64,000 bases of DNA from Edaphocola aurantiacus (GTDB lineage Bacteria > Bacteroidota > Bacteroidia > Chitinophagales > Chitinophagaceae), in NCBI RefSeq assembly GCF_019797745.1, contig NZ_VOSI01000005.1:186001-250000 (forward strand), given 5' to 3'. The notes under the pieces were generated by a model. It ran no database searches. It saw only the letters and a program-made list of their open reading frames with translations, and had not been told where the DNA came from. Shown here one piece after another: positions 58,315 through 64,000 of the stretch (position 1 is the first letter of the stretch; the number at the start of each line of letters is the position of its first letter). A program made the position numbers and the translations under genes.

Positions 58315-59328
58315 ATGTACCAGACACTGATGGCAGAAAAAGAGATTGACATAGAAGAAATATTTGACCAGTTCGAAGACCTGCGCGTTGTCGTGGTCGG
58401 GGATGTGATGCTGGATAAATACTTCTGGGGAACTGTAGACCGCATTTCTCCGGAGGCGCCTGTGCCTGTGGTGCGGGTAAACCAGAAAGAATCGCGTCTG
58501 GGTGGTGCCGCCAATGTAGCCCTTAACTGTAAGCAATTGGGGGCACAGGTTACGATAGCCAGCGTAATCGGAAACGATGCAGATGGTATTGTACTGAGAG
58601 ATATGCTGAAGAATGCCGGTATCGGTACTGAATTACTGCATAACAGTGAGCACAGACCAACGACTACCAAATCCCGTATCATCAGCCGTAACCAGCAAAT
58701 GATACGCCTGGACGAGGAAGTGACAGAGGAGCTGAACATTAAAGAAGAGCACCATTTCATTGACACCACATTGCGCTTTTTGCAGATCGAAAAGCCACAT
58801 CTGGTCATCTTTGAAGACTATAATAAAGGTGTCCTCAAGCAGAATATCATTGACAAAATCATTGCACATTGTAAGAACATAGGGATTACAACTGCAGTCG
58901 ATCCCAAGTTTGCAAATTTCCTGAATTATAAAGAAGTAGACATCTTCAAACCCAACCTGAAAGAAGTAAAAGAAGGTTTAGGTATTGACGTAGATGTATT
59001 GAATGAGAAGACCTTATTCGATGTGCATCTGCGCTTATCAGAAGAGATCAATCATAAAGTGACCCTGCTGACGCTGTCTGAACATGGTATGTACTATCAT
59101 GATAACACACAGGGTGCGCTGATACCAACTATGGTACGCAGTGTATCGGATGTATCCGGTGCGGGAGATACCGTAATTGCGGTAGCTGCTATGGTATATG
59201 AACTTACCCGTGATGTGGCTGTTATGGCACAATGGAGTAATCTTGCCGGCGGACTGGTCTGCGAAGAAGCAGGTGTAGTGCCTATTTCAAGAGAAGTATT
59301 TTTAAAAGAACTGCAACAAAAATTTTAA
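58315..59328 (+). CDS. rfaE1: D-glycero-beta-D-manno-heptose-7-phosphate kinase (RfaE1-type PfkB)
   Basis: A 337-residue ribokinase-fold kinase. The N-terminal block LRVVVVGDVMLDKYFWGTVDRISPEAPVPVVRVNQKESRLGGAANVALNCKQLG is characteristic of the HldE/RfaE kinase domain, and the C-terminal catalytic motif is VSGAGDTVIAVAAMV. It phosphorylates heptose-7-phosphate at C1 toward ADP-heptose for LPS inner core. The adenylyltransferase half is absent, so RfaE2 must be encoded separately. The start could also be an ATG five codons downstream. It is followed by a second PfkB kinase and pyk. Confidence 0.82.
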   Translation: MYQTLMAEKEIDIEEIFDQFEDLRVVVVGDVMLDKYFWGTVDRISPEAPVPVVRVNQKESRLGGAANVALNCKQLGAQVTIASVIGNDADGIVLRDMLKNAGIGTELLHNSEHRPTTTKSRIISRNQQMIRLDEEVTEELNIKEEHHFIDTTLRFLQIEKPHLVIFEDYNKGVLKQNIIDKIIAHCKNIGITTAVDPKFANFLNYKEVDIFKPNLKEVKEGLGIDVDVLNEKTLFDVHLRLSEEINHKVTLLTLSEHGMYYHDNTQGALIPTMVRSVSDVSGAGDTVIAVAAMVYELTRDVAVMAQWSNLAGGLVCEEAGVVPISREVFLKELQQKF

Positions 59329-59357
59329 ACCCAAAGCAAAACAACAGAATTTAAACA

Positions 59358-60296
59358 ATGTCATTAGTTATCGTTGGTACCATGGCGTTCGACGCCTTAG
59401 AGACTCCATTCGGAAAAGTAGATCGTATTATCGGAGGCTCTGCCACTTACGCCGCATGGGCAGCTTCAAACTATTATCATAATATCAAACAGGTTTCTGT
59501 TGTAGGTGGTGATTTTCCTCAGGAAGAAATGGACCTGCTGGCAGATCGTGGTGTAAGCTGCGAGGGTGTTGAAATAAAAAAAGATGAGAAAAGCTTTTTC
59601 TGGAGTGGTCGTTACCACGAAGACATGAATACCCGTGATACACTGGTTACAGACCTTAATGTACTGGCAGATTTTAATCCTGTTTTGCCGGAATCCTACC
59701 AGGATTGCACATACCTGATGCTGGCCAACCTGGCTCCTGCAGTACAGCAGAGCGTGATCAACCAGATGAAAACACGTCCGAAACTGATCATTATGGATAC
59801 CATGAATTTCTGGATGGAAATTGCCATGGATGATCTGCGGGAGACAATGAAAATGGTAGACCTGATCGTACTGAACGATGGTGAAGCCAGACAACTGACC
59901 GGGCAGTACTCTTTGGTGAAAGCCGCACAACAGATCCGTGAAATGGGTCCTAAGTATGTGGTGATCAAAAAAGGAGAGCACGGCGCTTTATTATTCCACG
60001 AAGACAAAGTATTCTCTGCACCAGCATTGCCGCTGGAAGAAGTATTTGACCCGACAGGTGCCGGCGATACTTTTGCAGGAGGTTTCATTGGCCATATTGC
60101 TAAAGAAGACGATTTCAGCTTTGAAACGATGAAAACAGCCGTGATCATGGGTTCTGCCATGGCTTCTTTCTGTGTAGAAAAATTCGGACCGGAAAGAATG
60201 AAAGAGATCACCGATGCGGACATTAAACAACGCCTGGAGCGCTTCAGTGAACTCACGAATTTTAACCAAGTGATATATACTAAAGAAAATGCTTAG
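59358..60296 (+). CDS. PfkB-family carbohydrate/nucleoside kinase
   Basis: A 312-residue ribokinase-fold kinase. N-terminal substrate side: MAFDALETPFGKVDRIIGGSATYAAWAASNYYHNIKQVSVVGGDFP; C-terminal: IVLNDGEARQLTGQYSLVKAAQQIREMGPKYVVIKKGEHGALLFHE, and the catalytic anion hole DPTGAGDTFAGGFIGHIA. Such proteins are widespread in Bacteroidota, often called adenosine or sugar kinase; the substrate is unclear. Its 3' end overlaps pyk by 8 bp, indicating translational coupling. Confidence 0.9.
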   Translation: MSLVIVGTMAFDALETPFGKVDRIIGGSATYAAWAASNYYHNIKQVSVVGGDFPQEEMDLLADRGVSCEGVEIKKDEKSFFWSGRYHEDMNTRDTLVTDLNVLADFNPVLPESYQDCTYLMLANLAPAVQQSVINQMKTRPKLIIMDTMNFWMEIAMDDLRETMKMVDLIVLNDGEARQLTGQYSLVKAAQQIREMGPKYVVIKKGEHGALLFHEDKVFSAPALPLEEVFDPTGAGDTFAGGFIGHIAKEDDFSFETMKTAVIMGSAMASFCVEKFGPERMKEITDADIKQRLERFSELTNFNQVIYTKENA

Positions 60297-61716
60297 AAAA
60301 ACAAAAATTGTCGCGACCGTAGGTCCGGCAAGTGATACGTATGAGAAATTATTAGGATTAGTAGAGGCAGGGGTAAATGTGTTCAGACTTAATTTTTCAC
60401 ATGGTGCGTACGAAAAACATAAAGAGGTAATTGACCTTATCCGTAAGATCAATGCCGAATATCCGTTCAATATTGCCATCCTGGCCGATCTGCAGGGACC
60501 TAAACTGCGTATCGGTGAAATGGAGAACAATGGTGTGTTCTTTGATGAAGGAGATATCATCACGTTCACCAATGAGCAATGCGTGGGCAATAAAGAACAG
60601 GTGTACATGTCGTATACCGAATTTGCTAAAGATGTAAAAGTTGGCGAAACTGTTTTACTGGACGATGGTAAGATTGAAACCAAAGTGGTAGAGATCTTTG
60701 CTGCCGAAGGTAAGGTAAGAGCCCGCGTGGTAAATGCTGGTATCCTTTCTTCCAAAAAAGGGGTGAACCTGCCGGATACAGCCGTATCTATTCCGTCCCT
60801 GACAGAGAAAGACCTGAGAGATCTGGACTTTATCATTGAGCAGGAGATCGACTGGATCGGTTTGTCTTTTGTGCGTAAACCAGAGGATATCAAGAATTTA
60901 CGTGCGCTGATTGAAGCCAAGAACAGCGGAGCCAAGATCATTGCAAAAATAGAAAAACCAGAAGCGCTGGAACACCTGCGTGATATCATTATTGCTTCTG
61001 ATGCGGTAATGGTGGCCCGTGGCGACCTGGGTGTAGAACTGCCCCTGGAGCGCATTCCGAATATACAGAAAGAAATCGTGCGCAAATGTATACACCGTGC
61101 CAAACCGGTGATCATTGCAACACAGATGATGGAAAGTATGATGGACCGTACCCGTCCTAACCGCAGTGAGATCACTGATGTAGCCAATGCGGTACTGGAA
61201 GGAGCAGATGCCGTAATGCTGAGTGGTGAAACCGCTATGGGACAACATCCTGCACTGGTTGTGAAAACGATGTCCAACATTATTGTAGAAACGGAAAAAC
61301 AGGAAATGGTATATAACCGAAACCTGACTCCGCAACCGCACTCACCTAGCTTCCTGAGCGATGCTTTATGTTACAATGCCTGTAAAATTGCAGAAGACAT
61401 TAAGGCCAATGCCCTGATTGGTATGACACAGAGTGGCTATACCGGGTTTATGCTATCCAGCTTCCGCCCGCATGCACCACTGTTTGTCTTTACCAAGACA
61501 CAGTCGCTGGTGAACCAGTTGAGCCTGAGCTGGGGTGTAAATGCATTCTTCTACAGTAATGAAGAAGGGCTGGACGATATCATCTTCGAACAGATCGATT
61601 TCTTAAAACAGAAAGGCTTACTGAAGAAAGACGATGTGGTAGTCAATACCGGTAGTACACCTGTATCGGCACACTTACCCACCAATATGCTTAAGATTAC
61701 TAAAATAAGCTGGTAA
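60289..61716 (+). CDS. pyk: Pyruvate kinase
   Basis: A 475-residue enzyme of the last step of glycolysis (phosphoenolpyruvate + ADP to pyruvate + ATP). Family blocks in order: TKIVATVGPASDTYEKLLGLVEAGVNVFRLNFSHGAYEKH, ILADLQGPKLRIGEM, the B-domain loop, PSLTEKDLRDLDFIIEQEIDWIGLSFVRKPEDI, AKIIAKIEKPEALEHLRDIIIASDAVMVARGDLGVELPLE (catalytic Lys), VIIATQMMESMMDRTRPNRSEITDVANAVLEGADAVMLSGETAMG. The C-domain is complete. It overlaps the PfkB gene and ends at a strong terminator. Confidence 0.97.
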   Translation: MLRKTKIVATVGPASDTYEKLLGLVEAGVNVFRLNFSHGAYEKHKEVIDLIRKINAEYPFNIAILADLQGPKLRIGEMENNGVFFDEGDIITFTNEQCVGNKEQVYMSYTEFAKDVKVGETVLLDDGKIETKVVEIFAAEGKVRARVVNAGILSSKKGVNLPDTAVSIPSLTEKDLRDLDFIIEQEIDWIGLSFVRKPEDIKNLRALIEAKNSGAKIIAKIEKPEALEHLRDIIIASDAVMVARGDLGVELPLERIPNIQKEIVRKCIHRAKPVIIATQMMESMMDRTRPNRSEITDVANAVLEGADAVMLSGETAMGQHPALVVKTMSNIIVETEKQEMVYNRNLTPQPHSPSFLSDALCYNACKIAEDIKANALIGMTQSGYTGFMLSSFRPHAPLFVFTKTQSLVNQLSLSWGVNAFFYSNEEGLDDIIFEQIDFLKQKGLLKKDDVVVNTGSTPVSAHLPTNMLKITKISW

Positions 61717-61739
61717 TCATTATTCAGCTTTTATAAGAA

Positions 61740-61769
61740 GAAGCCCTGCATTTCAGAATGCAGGGCTTC
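61740..61769. terminator. Rho-independent terminator of pyk
   Basis: 13-nt arms 61740-61752 and 61757-61769 pair perfectly around a 4-nt loop; a T-rich stretch follows. Confidence 0.9.
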
Positions 61770-62152
61770 CTTGTTTATATATAATTACGCTTGATGCCTG
61801 TCGAAGTGAAGATCTTCTTTCCATTTTCTACTCCAAAAAAACTGTTAAAAACAGTTGAAGAATCCGTTTGGCTAATCTATATGTCACTACATCGGAGGCT
61901 CATATATATGGACTTAATAGTATTGTTTTAATAGCTTGATATTTAGCTTTTTATGAGCTTCTGCTCTTCCTGATAAGCAATGAAAATACATAAAACACAT
62001 CCATTTTATATGGTAATGTTCTGTTATGTTTAGGGCTGAAACCCTTTACAGATAAGCATTTTTCGTAACTTGTATGATGTAAAGTTACTCCTCCTTTTTA
62101 AACCTTTGCTCCCACTATGCAATCAAAGGACAAACTATTAAAACATTGGGTT
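61770..62152. other. AT-rich intergenic region before the Gly/His-rich gene
   Basis: Nearly 400 bp with no supported gene. A small inverted repeat (AGGGCT/AACCCT, ~62029-62043) is the only local structure noted, and no TAnnTTTG box with a spaced TTG was found. Confidence 0.4.
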
Positions 62153-62689
62153 ATGAAAAAGGGATTAATCATTTTAGGAGCACTCATGATGTTCTCCTTT
62201 ACGCAGATAACAGACGTTGCCGCTCAAGGCAAAGGCCATGGTAAGGGCAACGGACACGGTAATAATGGCCATGGAGGCAAAGGCAACCAGGGTAAAGAAT
62301 ATTACAAGCAAGACAAACATGTATACAAAACGGTAAGAAAAAGCAACAAAACAGTTGTGTATAACCATAACAAGGGATACCGTCGCGGCGGACCTCCTGC
62401 CTGGGCACCGGCTCATGGCTACCGTATGAAACAACACGTATACTTCCCGGATTACTATGCATTCTATGATCCGTACCGTAACGGATATGTATACTGGAAT
62501 AACAGTGCCTGGATCTTCAGTGCAGTACCGCCACCATATATGACCGGTGTAAACCTGAATAGGGCGAGGGTACAAATCGTTTCAGATATTCCATTGACGA
62601 CCAGACCGGAACGTTACTGGAGACGTTACTATAACTCTTATCCGCCAAACGGCAGTGTTAACATCAACATTAACTTACCAATCAGGTAA
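62153..62689 (+). CDS. Secreted Gly/His-rich protein
   Basis: A 178-residue exported protein. I start at the ATG giving MKKGLIILGALMMFSFTQITDVAAQ; an ATG 36 nt upstream would put 12 extra residues before the signal. The mature N-terminus is a Gly/His/Lys/Asn-rich low-complexity run (GKGHGKGNGHGNNGHGGKGNQGKE, residues ~26-48), which may bind metals or polyanions. The rest is Tyr/Arg-rich (FPDYYAFYDPYRNGYVYWNNSAWIFSAVPPPYMTGVNLNRARVQIV), similar in style to small Bacteroidota secreted proteins with YDP-x-R-x-GY-x-YW motifs. Function unknown. Confidence 0.7.
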   Translation: MKKGLIILGALMMFSFTQITDVAAQGKGHGKGNGHGNNGHGGKGNQGKEYYKQDKHVYKTVRKSNKTVVYNHNKGYRRGGPPAWAPAHGYRMKQHVYFPDYYAFYDPYRNGYVYWNNSAWIFSAVPPPYMTGVNLNRARVQIVSDIPLTTRPERYWRRYYNSYPPNGSVNININLPIR

Positions 62690-62694
62690 ACCTG

Positions 62695-62730
62695 TAGTTT
62701 CTGAAAGCGCTAAATGGCTTTCAGAAACTA
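62695..62730 (+). terminator. Rho-independent terminator
   Basis: 14-nt arms 62695-62708 and 62717-62730 pair perfectly, followed by a T-rich stretch. It starts 6 bp after the Gly/His-rich gene. Confidence 0.85.
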
Positions 62731-62766
62731 TTTATTTTCAACTATATAAAAAAACAGGAGGGGGAA

Positions 62767-63534
62767 ATGAAAAAAATAGCCGTTTTATTAATGCTCGTTT
62801 TGTCGGTAATGGGTATCTATTCCTGTTCCAAGGACAAAGAAGGTCAGGCAAAGGTGAAAGTAATGCTGACCGACGCACCGGGTATTTACGATGCTGTCTA
62901 TGTTGATATTCAACGCATCGAATTTAATGTAAATAATGAATGGCATACCCTGAATCCTGTGGTTCCGGGCGTGTATAACCTGATGGAGCTGAGCAATGGT
63001 ATTGATACGCTGATGGGCGATATCTTATTGCCTCCGGGACAGATCAGCCAGATCAGACTGATACTGGGTAGTCAGAATAGTGTAGTGGTAGGTGGTGTAA
63101 GCCATCCGCTTAATACCCCTTCGGCCCAGCAAAGCGGACTGAAATTGAATCTGCATACCACACTGGAAGCGGGCAAGTCTTATACCATATGGCTGGACTT
63201 CGATGCCGGTAAGTCAATTGTAGCAACCGGTTCGGGAAATTATAACCTGAAGCCCGTGATTCGTGCTTACAGTGATCTGACCAATGGCCGTATCCAGGGT
63301 AATGTTTTACCCATGACTGCCAACACCATAATCTATGCTATCTCCGGTACAGATACCTTTTCTGCTATTCCGGATGCTGCGGGTAATTTCCTGATTTCGG
63401 GATTACCACAGGGCACCTATAATGTATGGTTTGATGCAGATGCTGCTACTGGTTTTAATGACCAGGTGGTCAATAATGTTTCGGTTACCTTCGGGAATAT
63501 AACCGTATTACCACCGGTATTGTTACTGCCTTAA
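62767..63534 (+). CDS. DUF4382 lipoprotein
   Basis: A 255-residue protein with lipoprotein signal (LMLVLSVMGIYSCSKDKE) and the DUF4382 domain: AKVKVMLTDAPGIYDAVYVDIQRIEFNVNNEWHTLNPVVPGVYNLMELSNGIDTLMGDILLPPGQISQIRLILGSQNSVVV and LDFDAGKSIVATGSGNYNLKPVIRAY. The last ~75 residues (GRIQGNVLPMTANTIIYAISGTDTFSAIPDAAGNFLISGLPQGTYNVWFDAD) form a carboxypeptidase-regulatory-like beta sandwich. It is probably surface-exposed; function unknown. A GGAGGG ribosome-binding site, unusually strong for this genome, precedes the ATG. Confidence 0.92.
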   Translation: MKKIAVLLMLVLSVMGIYSCSKDKEGQAKVKVMLTDAPGIYDAVYVDIQRIEFNVNNEWHTLNPVVPGVYNLMELSNGIDTLMGDILLPPGQISQIRLILGSQNSVVVGGVSHPLNTPSAQQSGLKLNLHTTLEAGKSYTIWLDFDAGKSIVATGSGNYNLKPVIRAYSDLTNGRIQGNVLPMTANTIIYAISGTDTFSAIPDAAGNFLISGLPQGTYNVWFDADAATGFNDQVVNNVSVTFGNITVLPPVLLLP

Positions 63535-63560
63535 CAGGAGCATTGATCTTGTAATACATA

Positions 63561-63600
63561 TAAAGAATAAGCCCCGGCACATGCCGGGGCTTATTCTTTA
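63561..63600. terminator. Bidirectional rho-independent terminator
   Basis: 19-nt arms 63561-63579 and 63582-63600 pair perfectly around CA, with A/T-rich ends. It includes the stop codon of the convergent DegT-family gene. Confidence 0.92.
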
Positions 63601-64000
63601 TGATTGTGTGTATTGATTGACCATAGCACTGATGTATTGAATCGTTTCCTCATCCATTTCTGTATGTATCGGGAGCGATAAAACAGTTCTGGATAATTGC
63701 TCTGAAACCGGAAGTTGCCATCCGGCCGGTACAAAAGGCTTCATAGCCTCCTGCAGATGGCAGGGTACAGGGTAGTAGATCATGCTGGGAATACCCGCTT
63801 CCTTAAGCCTGGCCTGCAATTGCGCCCGATCGATGTGGCTGGCCAGTTGCATCGTGTACTGATGGTATACATGCGTAGCCTTCGGATCTTTGTATGGAGT
63901 TTTGATATTAGGGTTTTGTGCAAAAGCAAGATCATATTGTGCTGCAACAGCAATGCGTGCGGCACAGTACTGATCCAGGAGCGGTAGCTTTATCCTTAAG
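63598..64000 (-). CDS. DegT/DnrJ/EryC1/StrS-family aminotransferase, C-terminal part (5' end outside window)
   Basis: About 133 residues of a PLP-dependent sugar aminotransferase (or dehydratase) that makes amino sugars for LPS or polysaccharides. The frame is open to base 64000, so the start is off the edge; an internal ATG at 63852 is not the real start, because the upstream residues read KLPLLDQYCAARIAVAAQYDLAF and THVYHQYTMQL, conserved in the family. Further C-terminal blocks are LQARLKEAGIPSMIYYPVPCHLQEAMKPF and LPVSEQLSRTVLSLPIHTEMDEETIQYI. The PLP Lys lies in the missing part. Confidence 0.92.
   Translation of the reverse strand, partial: LRIKLPLLDQYCAARIAVAAQYDLAFAQNPNIKTPYKDPKATHVYHQYTMQLASHIDRAQLQARLKEAGIPSMIYYPVPCHLQEAMKPFVPAGWQLPVSEQLSRTVLSLPIHTEMDEETIQYISAMVNQYTQS

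Noticed and set aside
59991-61280. Minus-strand open frame of 429 codons
   Set aside because: Antisense to pyruvate kinase and the PfkB gene; the Ser/Ile-rich composition is the usual shadow of biased codons.

Overview
The window reads as a contiguous chromosomal piece of a Bacteroidota genome, most probably from the Chitinophagia (Chitinophagaceae-like). The phylum call rests on several things seen in the sequence: type IX secretion genes (porU, porV), secreted proteins with T9SS C-terminal sorting domains of type A and type B, Bacteroidota-restricted families (DUF4249, DUF4292, the PorT-like barrels), LytTR/His_kinase two-component systems, and promoters of the TAnnTTTG (-7) / TTG (-33) type. 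The class-level placement is an inference. No rRNA, tRNA, CRISPR array, IS transposase or prophage gene was found, so this is mostly core chromosome with a few accessory patches.

Layout. 1-3.9 kb: 3' end of acetyl-CoA synthetase, a small lipoprotein next to a probably frameshifted one, a secreted thioredoxin-fold T9SS cargo, and the NMN transporter pnuC. 3.9-9.2 kb: two paralogous outer-membrane barrels separated by a dispersed palindromic repeat, a lipoprotein, an isolated paaBC pair, and a conserved secreted protein that is commonly mislabelled asparagine synthetase B. 9.2-12.9 kb: a translationally coupled operon of sugar nucleotidyltransferase, TPR lipoprotein and DUF4292 lipoprotein. 13.0-18.1 kb: porU (T9SS sortase) and porV (its outer-membrane partner). 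18.2-22.3 kb: ispF-thiL and a run of small genes (Spy-like periplasmic protein, CTD-only T9SS type B protein, GNAT, RNAP alpha-CTD-like zinc protein, NADAR). 22.5-27.2 kb: a tight six-gene minus-strand operon (thioredoxin-like, rlmB, DUF4249, deoC, SPOR, M20 amidohydrolase) with a good promoter. 27.3-30.6 kb: lytic transglycosylase, divergent from carA and a threonine-dehydrogenase-type SDR.

30.6-31.6 kb is a repeat-rich gap holding a second copy of the dispersed palindromic element and a 12-unit, 21-bp tandem repeat. 31.6-36.5 kb: an FAD amine oxidase, then a copper-handling operon (Cys/His-rich secreted protein; HMA-DUF3347 protein; multicopper oxidase fused to an outer-membrane-barrel-like domain through a Met-rich linker). 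36.6-42.5 kb: T9SS cargo (SGNH-PKD protein, M4 metalloprotease), a barrel and an unknown secreted protein. 42.6-45.9 kb: homogentisate dioxygenase, thioesterase, heme A synthase, small secreted protein.

46.1-58.2 kb is signal-rich. A LytS-type kinase is followed by a second kinase-shaped protein whose phospho-acceptor His is replaced by Ala, then a LytTR regulator and an aminotransferase. After a DUF721 gene and a ZIP metal transporter comes an envelope-stress-like operon (LiaI/LiaF-like membrane proteins, LytS-type kinase, LytTR regulator). Its promoter carries two identical 11-bp direct repeats at 21-bp spacing directly upstream of the -33 box, and a palindrome that exactly fills the spacer. 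A TonB-dependent receptor with its own promoter and an orphan HisKA-type kinase follow. 58.3-61.7 kb: two PfkB kinases (the first RfaE1-like) and pyruvate kinase. 61.7-64.0 kb: Gly/His-rich secreted protein, DUF4382 lipoprotein, and the C-terminal part of a DegT-family aminotransferase running off the end.

The most interesting signals are the LytTR-type promoter architecture, the pseudokinase between an intact kinase and its regulator, the oxidase-barrel fusion in the copper operon, the CTD-only T9SS mini-protein, and the dispersed and tandem repeats.
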